Positions 29,084-37,681 of a stretch of 64,000 nucleotides of DNA are shown in pieces (positions within the stretch are counted from its first letter, which is position 1; each line of letters begins with the position of its first letter). A model generated the notes under the pieces. That model saw nothing but the letters and a program-made list of their open reading frames with translations, ran no database searches and was not told the DNA's origin. This stretch comes from Leifsonia sp. Leaf336 (GTDB taxonomy: Bacteria > Actinomycetota > Actinomycetes > Actinomycetales > Microbacteriaceae): contig NZ_LMOZ01000001.1 of NCBI RefSeq assembly GCF_001423695.1, positions 1,188,443 through 1,252,442 of the forward strand, given 5' to 3'. A program made the position numbers and the translations under genes.

Positions 29084-29957
29084 GCCGCCGGAGGGCGCGC
29101 ACGACCGCGAGGCCGACCGTGAAGCCGGCCTCCGGCAGCAGCCGACCGAGACCGGCGCCGACCGGCTGGCCGGGTTCGCTGCCGCCCTCGCGGGCTTCAC
29201 CCCGTCGCACGGCGACTCCGCCGGTCAGGCCTGGGAAGGCCGCGAATTCGACGAGAACCCGTTCGGCGACGACGACGGCTCCGCGCCTCCCGAACTGCTC
29301 GGCGCCCTCGCCGCGTTCCGGGCGGGCGAGGTCGGGGCGGAGGCCGTGGTGGAGGCCGTCCGCGGCGTGCGGCTGCTGATCCCGTTGGTGGCCGAGCTCG
29401 GCGACGAGGGCACCACCGATGCCGGGCTCGCCGTCGACAAGACCCAGGAGCTCTCGATCGTCACGGTCGCCGCGCCCGACGGGCGACGGGTGCTCCCGGT
29501 GTTCTCGTCGGTGACGGCGATGCAGGCGTGGAACCCCGCAGCCCGGCCGGTTCCGGCCGCGGGGCCGCGAGCGGCGCTGGCCGCCGCCTCGGAGGAGACC
29601 GAACTGCTCGTACTCGACCCGACCTCCGAGACCGAGTTCGTCCTCCGGCGCCCCGCGGTGTGGGCGCTGGCTCAGGGCCAGGCGTGGCTGCCCAGCGACC
29701 GCGACCCGGTGGTCGCCGACGCCTTCCGCACGTCGGTCGGCTCGGAGCTGGGCGTGCTCGACGTCGAGCTGCTGGCGGGCGATCCCGGCTGTCGTCTGGC
29801 CGCGGAAGAGCTCGTCGTGCGGTTGACGCTGGCGAGCGGGCTGACCGCCGAGGAGCTGAACGCCATCCTGTCCCGGCTGGCACAGCGCTGGGCTGCCGAC
29901 GACGCCATCGCCACGCGCGTGGACTCCCTGCGCGTGCAACTCGCGACCGCCTCCTGA
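29067..29957 (+). CDS. SseB family protein
   Basis: A 296-residue soluble protein with the SseB N-terminal domain in the middle: [33 protein letters not shown] and [16 protein letters not shown]. In actinobacteria a gene of this type regularly follows hisA/priA and its function is unknown. The first 70 residues are acidic and low-complexity. The ATG lies inside the end of priA (17-base overlap), so it is coupled to the his operon. Confidence 0.88.
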   Translation: MSPATEPPEGAHDREADREAGLRQQPTETGADRLAGFAAALAGFTPSHGDSAGQAWEGREFDENPFGDDDGSAPPELLGALAAFRAGEVGAEAVVEAVRGVRLLIPLVAELGDEGTTDAGLAVDKTQELSIVTVAAPDGRRVLPVFSSVTAMQAWNPAARPVPAAGPRAALAAASEETELLVLDPTSETEFVLRRPAVWALAQGQAWLPSDRDPVVADAFRTSVGSELGVLDVELLAGDPGCRLAAEELVVRLTLASGLTAEELNAILSRLAQRWAADDAIATRVDSLRVQLATAS

Positions 29958-29979
29958 CGAGCGCCTCGGCACGGCCGGC

Positions 29980-31212
29980 TCACGCGGTGCGCAGCATCCG
30001 GAGGCCGGCGAGCACAGACAGCACTGCGACGATCGCGACGAAGCCGACGAGCACGGGCACCAGCGGCCAGAGGATGAGCGCGACGCCGACGAGCAGCACC
30101 GGGAGCGCCAGCCCGACGTAGGCGACCAGGAAGATCGCCGCCAGCACCTCGCCCCGGCGTTGCGGCGCGGCGAGCGAGCCGGCGACCAGGATGGCGGCGC
30201 GGAAGAGCAGCCCGACTCCGGCTCCGGCGACGATGCCGGCGACGATGAACGCGGGCAGCGAGCCGCCGAGCACCCCGACGGCCAGGCCGGCCAGCCCGAG
30301 CGCGACCAGCACGATCGCGAGGATCAGCTGCGGCCGGGTGCGGACGCGCGCGAACACGATCTGCGAGACGGCGGAGGCGGCGAACACCGAGAACGGCACG
30401 GCGCCGGCCACGAGGTGCGAGGCGACGTGGAAGGTGCCGGCGAGGACGCTGGGCGCCAGCGACGTGAAGAGCCCGAACACCGCGAACCCCGCGAACGCGG
30501 CGACCGCCGCGGCCGAGAACGCACCGCGCGATGCAGCGGGGAGCGAGATGCGCTGCGGGCGGTACGGAGGCCGCTCCTCGGCGCGCTCGACGGTCTCCGG
30601 CACCAGCGCGACCGCCACGGCGGCGACGGCGAGCACGACGAGGAACACGGCATAGGGGAGCAGCAGCGGGGCGGGCAGGAACTGCGCGAACAGTCCGCCG
30701 ATCAGCGGACCGAGCGCGAGACCGCCGGTGTTGACCACCGTGGAGACGGTTCCGGCCAGGCGCGGACCCTCCTCGGGCTTCGCCACGGAACGGAGCTCGC
30801 TCAGGTGCGCGGTCGCGCTCGCGGTGAGGGCGCCGACGCCGACGCCCGAGATCAGGCGGGCGAGCAGAAGACCGCTGACGTCGTTCCAGACCAGGAACAG
30901 CGCCGCGGCGACGATCTCCAGGAGGATCGCGACAAGGACCATCCGGCGCCGGCCCGCCCAGTCGCTGAGGTGGCCGATCAGGAACAGGCTCGCGATGACC
31001 CCGACCGCGTAGGCCGCGAACACGACCGTGATCACCCAGGTCGGAAATCCGTCGCGCTGCTGGTACAGCGCGTAGAGCGGCGTCGGGATCGTCGAGAACG
31101 CCATGACCGCGAGGAAGGCTGCAGCGATCACCCAGAATCCCGCGCCGTGGCGCAGGCGCCAGGCCGAGCGTTCGCGGGTGGTGGTGGTGGAGGCGGGGGC
31201 GTTGATGGACAT
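29980..31212 (-). CDS. MFS transporter (probable drug/metabolite exporter)
   Basis: A 410-residue major facilitator protein with 12 predicted helices. The loop 2-3 motif appears as GHLSDWAGRRRMVLV and motif C-like glycines occur in LISGVGVGALTASATAHL. Substrate is not predictable. The ATG is preceded by GATCAT at six bases, a weak -10. It diverges from a LysR gene with an inverted repeat between them, the usual sign that LysR controls the transporter. Confidence 0.88.
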   Translation of the reverse strand: MSINAPASTTTTRERSAWRLRHGAGFWVIAAAFLAVMAFSTIPTPLYALYQQRDGFPTWVITVVFAAYAVGVIASLFLIGHLSDWAGRRRMVLVAILLEIVAAALFLVWNDVSGLLLARLISGVGVGALTASATAHLSELRSVAKPEEGPRLAGTVSTVVNTGGLALGPLIGGLFAQFLPAPLLLPYAVFLVVLAVAAVAVALVPETVERAEERPPYRPQRISLPAASRGAFSAAAVAAFAGFAVFGLFTSLAPSVLAGTFHVASHLVAGAVPFSVFAASAVSQIVFARVRTRPQLILAIVLVALGLAGLAVGVLGGSLPAFIVAGIVAGAGVGLLFRAAILVAGSLAAPQRRGEVLAAIFLVAYVGLALPVLLVGVALILWPLVPVLVGFVAIVAVLSVLAGLRMLRTA

Positions 31213-31265
31213 GTTTCGATGATCCGACTCGAGTGTGATCGTGTCCAACGAATGTTCATGATGCT

Positions 31266-31288
31266 GACAATCGGAGCGAGCGATTGTC
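31266..31288. promoter_or_regulatory. Candidate LysR operator between the MFS and lysR genes
   Basis: GACAATCG and CGATTGTC form a perfect eight-base inverted repeat around a seven-base spacer. The embedded ATC-N7-GAT fits the T-N11-A type of LysR site. It is just upstream of the TACGAT -10 of the lysR gene and about 55 bases from the MFS start. Confidence 0.65.
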
Positions 31289-31304
31289 GCTGTACGATGA
31301 CGGG

Positions 31305-32207
31305 ATGGACACCCGCCAGCTCGAATACTTCGTCGCGGTCGCCGAAGAGCTCAACTTCACGCGGGCCGCGGCGCGCCTGTTCGCGGCCCAGTCCACCGTC
31401 TCCGCCGGCGTCGCCGCACTGGAGCGCGAGCTCGGCGGACGCCTCTTCGAGCGCGACGCCCACGGCGTCCGCCTCACCGGCGTCGGGGAGGCCGCGCTCG
31501 CCGAGGCGCGCACGGGCCTCCAGTCGATCGAGCGGCTGCGCGACCTCGTGGTCGGGGAGGGCGCGCTGCGCGGTGCCGTGCGCGTGGGAATCTTCACGAA
31601 CCTGACCTCGATCGACCTCCCGGGCATCATGGGCGAGTTCCGCAGGCGGCATCCCGGCGTCGATCTGCGGCTCGGGCCGTCGCCCAGCGGGTCGACGGGA
31701 CTCGCCGACGACGTCCGGCAGGGCCGGATCGACGTGGCGTTCCTCGGCCTGCCCGACTCCGCGCCCGGCGTGATCGAGCTGACGCTCGCCGAGGTGCCGT
31801 TCGTCGCGGTTCTGCCGGAGGGCCACCCCCTCGCCGCCGGAGATGGCGCGTTGCCGCTGGAGGCCCTCGCCGCCGAGCGCTGGGTGGATGCGCGCGAGGG
31901 CTTCGGCAACCGCGTCACCCTCGATCGCGCACTGACGTCGGCCGGGCTGACGAGGCAGATCGCGACGGAGGTGTCCGACCTGGGCGAGATCCCGCGGTTC
32001 GTCGCCGCGGGTCTGGGTGTGGCCGCCCTCCCGACGCTGACCGTCATCCCCACCCCGGGCGCGGTCACCCGGCCGCTGAACCCGGCGATCGAGTGGCGCC
32101 TCAGCGTCATCGCGCATCCGCGCCCCGGAGCGGCGGCCCGCGCCCTGGTCGGGCTGATCGCCGAACGGTTCGGGCGCGCGGTTCCGCCTACGCTGGAGGC
32201 ATCATGA
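31305..32207 (+). CDS. LysR family transcriptional regulator
   Basis: A 300-residue LysR protein. The winged helix-turn-helix is at the N terminus (MDTRQLEYFVAVAEELNF, AAQSTVSAGVAALERELGG). The substrate-binding domain begins around residue 90 (GAVRVGIFTNL). The ligand is unknown. TACGAT lies six bases before the ATG. It probably controls the divergent MFS gene through the inverted repeat between them. The following small membrane gene overlaps its stop by four bases. Confidence 0.92.
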   Translation: MDTRQLEYFVAVAEELNFTRAAARLFAAQSTVSAGVAALERELGGRLFERDAHGVRLTGVGEAALAEARTGLQSIERLRDLVVGEGALRGAVRVGIFTNLTSIDLPGIMGEFRRRHPGVDLRLGPSPSGSTGLADDVRQGRIDVAFLGLPDSAPGVIELTLAEVPFVAVLPEGHPLAAGDGALPLEALAAERWVDAREGFGNRVTLDRALTSAGLTRQIATEVSDLGEIPRFVAAGLGVAALPTLTVIPTPGAVTRPLNPAIEWRLSVIAHPRPGAAARALVGLIAERFGRAVPPTLEAS

Positions 32208-32419
32208 CCGTTTTCGCCGCCGTCGTCCTGTTCCTCAACGCGCTGTTCAACGTGTTCGCCTGGCCGCGCTTCTTCGCCCGGGTGCGCACCGACAGCCGCG
32301 CGAGGGACGCCGCGGGACGCGCGACCCCGTTCCTGGTGGTGCACGCCGTCCTCCTCGGCGTCGCTCTGCTGCTCGCGGTGCTGTCCGCTGTCGCGGGAGT
32401 GCTGTTGCTCGTCGCGTGA
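32204..32419 (+). CDS. Small two-helix membrane protein (SCO4848-like)
   Basis: A 71-residue protein with two hydrophobic helices (residues 2-20 and 43-70) and a short charged loop. The pattern FNVFAWPRFFARV followed by TPFLVVHAVLLGV resembles the small actinobacterial membrane family named after SCO4848. The function is unknown. Its ATG overlaps the lysR stop as ATGA, with GGAGG nine bases upstream, so it is translated from the lysR message. Confidence 0.72.
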   Translation: MTVFAAVVLFLNALFNVFAWPRFFARVRTDSRARDAAGRATPFLVVHAVLLGVALLLAVLSAVAGVLLLVA

Positions 32420-32440
32420 CGCGGATGGGAGCATGAGGGC

Positions 32441-33004
32441 ATGCCTCTCTCGATCACCGGCGACGCCGAAGCGGACGCCCTCCTCGACCAGTCCCCGTTC
32501 GCTCTCCTCGTCGGGATGCTGCTCGATCAGCAGATCGCGATGGAGACCGCGTTCGCCGGCCCCGCCAAGCTCCGCAACCGGCTCGGATCGCTCGACCCGG
32601 CCGGCATCGCCGGGCTGGACCCGGACAAGCTCGTCGAGGTGATGAAGCAGACGCCCTCCGTGCACCGGTTCCCGGGTTCGATGGCCGGGCGGCTGCAGTC
32701 GCTGGCGTCCGCGATCGTCAGCGACTGGGGAGGCGACACCGCGGCGATCTGGACGCAGGGCGACCCGGACGGCGCCGAGGTGCTGCGACGGTTGAAGGCG
32801 CTGCCCGGGTTCGGCGAGCAGAAGGCGAAGATCTTCCTCGCGCTGCTGGGCAAGCAGAAGGGGCTGGACGTCCCCGGCTGGCGGGAGGCCGCGGGCGACT
32901 ACGGCCTGGAGGGCTACCGCTCCGTGGCCGACATCGTCGACGCCGACTCGCTCACCCGGGTCCGCGAACACAAGCGGGCGATGAAGGCGGCGGCCAAGGG
33001 CTGA
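32441..33004 (+). CDS. HhH-GPD-type base excision repair protein
   Basis: A 187-residue protein of the actinobacterial HhH-GPD family of putative base excision enzymes. The helix-hairpin-helix is LKALPGFGEQKAKIFLALLG (about residues 115-134), and a glycosylase-like N-terminal helix region reads FALLVGMLLDQQIAMETAF. The iron-sulfur cysteines of EndoIII/MutY are absent. Its lesion specificity is unknown. It starts 21 bases after the small membrane gene. Confidence 0.85.
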   Translation: MPLSITGDAEADALLDQSPFALLVGMLLDQQIAMETAFAGPAKLRNRLGSLDPAGIAGLDPDKLVEVMKQTPSVHRFPGSMAGRLQSLASAIVSDWGGDTAAIWTQGDPDGAEVLRRLKALPGFGEQKAKIFLALLGKQKGLDVPGWREAAGDYGLEGYRSVADIVDADSLTRVREHKRAMKAAAKG

Positions 33005-33048
33005 GCCGCCCGCCCGCGGATGTCGGCGGACGCCGATAGCGTTGCGGT

Positions 33049-36000
33049 GTGTTCCTACTCGACGGTGTGATCGTCACCAGCGCCAGTGACCTGACCGAGG
33101 CGTCGAAGTGCGAGTTCGCCTTCCTCCGCTCGCTCGACGTCAAGCTGGGGAGGATCGAGAAGACCGAAGAGGTCGACGATCCCATGTACGTGCGCTCGTC
33201 CCGGCTGGGCGACGAGCACGAGCACCACATCCTGGAGCGCTACCGCGAGCGGTTCGGGGCGGCGGTCGCCGAGATCGCCCGGCCGGAATCGCTCACGGCC
33301 GATTCGCTGGCGGAGGCGGTCGCCGACACGGCGCGCGCCTTCGAGCGGGCCAGCGAGGTGGTCTTCCAGGCCACGTTCTTCGACGGCTCGTTCGTCGGGT
33401 TCGCCGACTTCGTGGTGCGCCTGCCCGACGGCCGGTACCGCGTGCAAGACTCCAAGCTGGCACGCAGCGCCCGCGTCACCGCCCTGCTCCAGCTCGCCGC
33501 CTACGCGGAGCAGTTGCGCCGCACCGGGGTGGAGGTCGACGGCGCCGTCGAGCTGCTGCTCGGCGACGGGTCGGTGAGCGAGCACCGCCTGTCCGACATC
33601 GAGCCGGTCTATCGCAAGAGGCGCGCTCGCCTCCTGGAGATCATCGCCGACCCCGGTCCCGTGGCGTGGGGCGACCCGCGCTTCACCGTCTGCGGCCGCT
33701 GCGACACGTGCGACGCGGAGGTGCAGGCCGCCCGCGATGTACTGCTCGTCGCGGGAATGCGCGTGACGCAGCGGGAGCGACTGTTCGCGGCCGGCATCAC
33801 GACGATCGACGCGCTGGCCGCCTCCGCCGGCCAGATCGAGGGCATCCCCGAGGGCACGCTGACCGGGCTGCGCGAACAGGCGCGGCTGCAGCTGGAGGCC
33901 GTCGAGGGCGCGCCGCCGCCGATCCGCGTCTTCAACGCCCCGGTGCTCGCGGTGCTGCCCGAGCCCGATCCCGGCGACATCTTCTTCGACTTCGAGGGCG
34001 ACCCGCTCTACACGGAGGGCGCGGGCGAGCGCTGGAATCTGGACTACCTGTTCGGGCTGGTCGATCAGGACGCCCGGTTCACCGCGTTCTGGGCCCATGA
34101 CTTCGCCGAGGAGCGCGTCGCGCTCGAGCGGTTCCTCGCGTTCGTCCGGGAACGGCGCGCAGCCTTCCCCGGCATGCACATCTACCACTACGCGGCCTAC
34201 GAGCAGACCCATCTGCTGTCGCTCGCGGCCCGGCACGGGGTCGGCGAAGAGGAGGTCGACGCCCTGCTGCGGGACTCCGTGATGGTCGATTTGTACCCGC
34301 TGGTGCGCAAGTCCGTCCGGGTGGGGTCGCGCTCGTATTCGATCAAGAAGCTCGAGCCGCTCTACATGGGCTCCGAGCTGCGGCAGAGCGAGGTGACGAA
34401 CGGCGCCGACTCGATCACCGAGTACGCCAACGCCCGCGACCTCATCGCGCTGGGCCGAATGGACGAAGCGCAGCCGCTGCTCGATGCGCTCGGCGACTAC
34501 AACCGGTACGACTGCGTCTCGACGCTGCGTCTGCGAGACTGGCTGCTCGCCCGGGCGGAAGAGAACGGGGTCCCGATCGGCGCGGCTCCGCTCGAGGAGC
34601 CCGAAGTCGCTCCCGAGGCCTCCCCGCTCCGCGCAGGCCTCCTGGCTTATGCGGGCGACCCGCTCGACCCGCACCGCACCCCCGACCGAGAGGCCGTCGC
34701 GCTCGCGGCCGCCGCGATCGACTTCCACCGGCGCGAGCAGAAGAGCTTCTGGCAGAGCCACTTCTCACGGCTGATACAGCCGGTGGAGGAGTGGGCGGAC
34801 ACCCGTGACGTGCTGGTCGTCGAGTCCGCCCGGGTGGTGCGTGACTGGTACCTCGACGAAGGTCAGCGCGTCGAGCGACGCGAGCTCCTGCTCTCGGGCC
34901 AGTGGGGTGCGGGCAGCGCGGTGCGCGTCAGCGAGAACTCCGGACCGTACCTGCTCTACGAGTACCCGGGCCCGTTCCGGCTCCTACGGGCTCAGCCGGG
35001 CGCGCGCACGGTACGAACCGTCGCCGTCATCGACGTCGCCGACGACGGCTCGGTGCTCGTGCGCGAGACGCTCCCGGAGGACGTCGCCGCGTACCACCAC
35101 CTCCCGACCGCGCTGACCCCGGCCGCCCCTCCCAACACGCGTCCGCTCGCGGAGGCCATCCGGGAATGGGGGACGACCCTGGTCACCGCACTGCAGGCCG
35201 GGCGCTGGCCGACGAACGCGACGGTCGATCTGCTGCGGCGGACTCCACCGCGCACCCGCTCCGGCCTCCTCGCCCCGGAGGGACCGGAGGACGGCAGCGG
35301 CCGGATCGCGGCCGTCACCGCCAGCCTCCTCGACCTCGACGCGTCGTACCTGGCTGTCCAGGGACCTCCCGGAACCGGCAAGTCGTATCTCGGCGCGCAC
35401 GTGATCGCGCGCCTGGTCGCCGACCACGGCTGGCGCATCGGCGTCGTCGCACAATCGCACGCCGTCGTCGAGAACCTCCTCGACCGCGTCGTCGCGACCG
35501 GACTCGACGCCGCGCTCGTCGGCAAGGTGCCGAGCAGCTCCGCCGAGTCGCCCCGGTTCACGCCGCTGCGCAGGAACGGCCAGCTCGAATTCGCCGCGGA
35601 GCGCGAGGCGAGCGGCTTCGTCCTCGGCGGCACAGCGTGGGACTTCGCCAACCCGGCGCGCTTCCCGCGCGAGAGCCTCGACCTGCTCGTCGTCGACGAG
35701 GCCGGCCAGTTCTCGCTGGCCTCGACCATCGCCGTCGGCGTGGCGGCCCGCAACCTGCTGCTGCTCGGCGACCCGCAGCAGCTGCCGCAGGTGAGCCAGG
35801 GGAGCCATCCCGAGCCGGTCGACGGCTCCGCCCTCGGCTGGGTGAGCGACGGGCACGACGTGCTCCCGGCGGAGTTCGGGTACTTCCTCGCCGAGAGCCG
35901 GCGCCTCCACCCCGCTCTCGCCCGGGCCGTGTCCGCGCTGTCGTACGAGGGGCGGCTGCACGCGCACCCGGGCGCGGCGGACCGCGAGCTGACCGGGGTC

Positions 36001-36510
36001 GTCCCCGGCCTCCACGCGGTGCCTGTCGCGCACATCGGCAACGCCACGGCGTCGCCGCAGGAGGCCGAGGCCGTCGTCGCCCTCGTGCGCGACCTGATCG
36101 AGCGCTCGTGGACGGACCCGGCGGCTGACCGCGACGACTCGCCGCTCGCGCAGGACGACGTGATCGTCGTAACCCCGTACAACGCGCAGCTGGCCGAGGT
36201 TCGCGAGGCGCTCGACGCGGCAGGGTACCCCGACGTGCGCGTCGGCACGGTCGACAAGTTCCAAGGGCAGGAGGCCGCGATCGCGATCGTCAGCCTCGCC
36301 GCGTCGTCCGCGGCCGACGTTCCGCGGGGCATGTCGTTCCTGCTGTCGAAGAACCGGCTCAACGTCGCGATCTCCCGAGCGAAGTGGGCCGCGTACCTCG
36401 TCCACTCGCCGGAGCTGACCGAGTTCCTGCCGACCACGCCGGCCGGGGTGAGCGAGCTGAGCGCGTTCATCCGGCTCGTGGAACAGGACGGAACGGGATG
36501 GCGCGACTGA
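33049..36510 (+). CDS. TM0106-type RecB-like nuclease fused to a superfamily 1 helicase
   Basis: An 1153-residue protein. The N-terminal PD-(D/E)XK-like nuclease (about residues 1-200) has YRVQDSKLARSARV. A CGRCDTC cysteine cluster follows near 214-219. Next is an RNase H-like exonuclease part beginning IFFDFEGDPL (about 311-320). The C-terminal half is a DNA2/NAM7-type helicase: Walker A QGPPGTGKS near 771, Walker B LLVVDEAGQF near 880 and motif VI NVAISRAKWA near 1105. It probably processes DNA or RNA ends, but no member's cellular role is settled. TAGCGT precedes the GTG by six bases; it appears monocistronic. Confidence 0.88.
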   Translation: MFLLDGVIVTSASDLTEASKCEFAFLRSLDVKLGRIEKTEEVDDPMYVRSSRLGDEHEHHILERYRERFGAAVAEIARPESLTADSLAEAVADTARAFERASEVVFQATFFDGSFVGFADFVVRLPDGRYRVQDSKLARSARVTALLQLAAYAEQLRRTGVEVDGAVELLLGDGSVSEHRLSDIEPVYRKRRARLLEIIADPGPVAWGDPRFTVCGRCDTCDAEVQAARDVLLVAGMRVTQRERLFAAGITTIDALAASAGQIEGIPEGTLTGLREQARLQLEAVEGAPPPIRVFNAPVLAVLPEPDPGDIFFDFEGDPLYTEGAGERWNLDYLFGLVDQDARFTAFWAHDFAEERVALERFLAFVRERRAAFPGMHIYHYAAYEQTHLLSLAARHGVGEEEVDALLRDSVMVDLYPLVRKSVRVGSRSYSIKKLEPLYMGSELRQSEVTNGADSITEYANARDLIALGRMDEAQPLLDALGDYNRYDCVSTLRLRDWLLARAEENGVPIGAAPLEEPEVAPEASPLRAGLLAYAGDPLDPHRTPDREAVALAAAAIDFHRREQKSFWQSHFSRLIQPVEEWADTRDVLVVESARVVRDWYLDEGQRVERRELLLSGQWGAGSAVRVSENSGPYLLYEYPGPFRLLRAQPGARTVRTVAVIDVADDGSVLVRETLPEDVAAYHHLPTALTPAAPPNTRPLAEAIREWGTTLVTALQAGRWPTNATVDLLRRTPPRTRSGLLAPEGPEDGSGRIAAVTASLLDLDASYLAVQGPPGTGKSYLGAHVIARLVADHGWRIGVVAQSHAVVENLLDRVVATGLDAALVGKVPSSSAESPRFTPLRRNGQLEFAAEREASGFVLGGTAWDFANPARFPRESLDLLVVDEAGQFSLASTIAVGVAARNLLLLGDPQQLPQVSQGSHPEPVDGSALGWVSDGHDVLPAEFGYFLAESRRLHPALARAVSALSYEGRLHAHPGAADRELTGVVPGLHAVPVAHIGNATASPQEAEAVVALVRDLIERSWTDPAADRDDSPLAQDDVIVVTPYNAQLAEVREALDAAGYPDVRVGTVDKFQGQEAAIAIVSLAASSAADVPRGMSFLLSKNRLNVAISRAKWAAYLVHSPELTEFLPTTPAGVSELSAFIRLVEQDGTGWRD

Positions 36511-36574
36511 ACGCGAGCGGCGCCGGGTGAGCCGGCGACTGGTGAGCGGCCTGGCCGCGCGTTACCGTGGAGGC

Positions 36575-36988
36575 GTGTCACCGGAAGAACTGGAGGAGCT
36601 CGTCATCCTGCGACGAGCGCGCGATCTGATCGATCGCCAGTACGCCGAGCCGCTCGACGTGCCGACGATGGCGGCCTCCGCGTTCATGTCGCCCTCGCAT
36701 TTCTCCCGGCGGTTCCGCGCGGTATACGGCGAGACGCCCTACAGCTACCTGATGACCCGGCGCATCGAGCGGGCCATGTCGTTGCTGCGCGAGGGGATGA
36801 CCGTCACCGAGGCGTGCATGGCCGTCGGCTGTACCTCCCTCGGGTCGTTCAGCTCCAAGTTCGCCGAGATCGTGGGCGAGTCTCCGACGAGCTACCGCAC
36901 GCGCGAGCACCCGGCGGTGATGGCGATGCCGAACTGCATCGCCAAGCAGCGCACCCGGCCGGTGCGATCGAGGCCGATCGCGGGCTGA
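36575..36988 (+). CDS. AraC family transcriptional regulator (DNA-binding domain only)
   Basis: A 137-residue protein consisting of the AraC two-helix-turn-helix domain: MAASAFMSPSHFSRRFRAVY for the first, and MTVTEACMAVGCTSLGSFSS for the second. No ligand-binding domain is present. TACCGT lies exactly six bases before the GTG chosen as start; an upstream GTG at 36527 is less likely. It precedes a glyoxalase-family gene by 80 bases. AraC regulators of this short type are often paired with such genes and are assumed to control them. Confidence 0.88.
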   Translation: MSPEELEELVILRRARDLIDRQYAEPLDVPTMAASAFMSPSHFSRRFRAVYGETPYSYLMTRRIERAMSLLREGMTVTEACMAVGCTSLGSFSSKFAEIVGESPTSYRTREHPAVMAMPNCIAKQRTRPVRSRPIAG

Positions 36989-37068
36989 GCGGCGCCCCGA
37001 GATCGAACAGGCCGACACCGAGCAGGAATGGAGAAGCGCCGCGGGGACGCGGTTCCTAGAGTGGTCGC

Positions 37069-37494
37069 ATGACCATTTCGCTTCAGTACTCGCACATCAC
37101 CGTCACCGACCCCGAGGAGTCCCTCGCGTTCTATCGTGACGCGCTGGGCCTCGACGTGCTCAACGACGTCGCGTCGGGCGGCCACCACTGGATCACCCTC
37201 GGTGTCGCCGGGCGGGAGGGCACCGAGATCGTGCTGTCCGACCCGTACGCCGGCCGTTCGCAGTCGGACGGCGACGCCATCCAGGAGCTCGTCGCGAAGG
37301 GCGTGCTCACCAACGTCGTGTTCCGCACCGAGGACGACCTCGACGCGGTCTTCGAGCGCGTCCGCGCGAGCGGCGCGGAGGTCCTGCAGGAGCCCAAGGA
37401 CCAGCCCTGGGGTCCGCGCGACTGCGCCTTCCGTGACCCGTCGGGCAACATGGTGCGCATCCTGCAGTCGACGGCGCAGCCGCAGAACGCGTAA
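37069..37494 (+). CDS. VOC (glyoxalase/bleomycin resistance) family protein
   Basis: A 141-residue protein with two beta-alpha-beta-beta-beta modules. It opens QYSHITVTDPEESLAFYRDAL and closes GPRDCAFRDPSGNMVRILQ. The metal ligands may include His9 in the first strand and Glu/Asp residues later. Substrate unknown. TAGAGT lies six bases before the ATG, so it has its own promoter next to the AraC gene. Confidence 0.88.
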   Translation: MTISLQYSHITVTDPEESLAFYRDALGLDVLNDVASGGHHWITLGVAGREGTEIVLSDPYAGRSQSDGDAIQELVAKGVLTNVVFRTEDDLDAVFERVRASGAEVLQEPKDQPWGPRDCAFRDPSGNMVRILQSTAQPQNA

Positions 37495-37681
37495 CGCTCT
37501 GTTCCGGGGTCGACGGGTGGGCTGAGCAGCTGGAGTTCGTCCCCGGAGGGAAACCCGATCCGCGCGAAGTCCCCGTCACATTTCGGAACGGGTTTTGACC
37601 GTCACGTGCGCTCTTGGGAGGCTCGATGTGCCGCCAACCGTCCGCCGGCACATCCCACCCCTTCACAAGAGAGGCACAGCC
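37495..37681 (+). promoter_or_regulatory. Leader region of the metQNI operon
   Basis: The 187 bases contain TTGACC at 37597-37602 as a possible -35 and GAGAGG before the metQ start. I find no match to a SAM riboswitch core. The palindrome CCCGTCACATTTCGGAACGGG (partial) is visible but unassigned. Confidence 0.3.

Noticed and set aside
37495-37681. SAM riboswitch before metQNI
   Set aside because: Although the operon imports methionine, I find no conserved riboswitch core and no terminator/antiterminator pair in these 187 bases.
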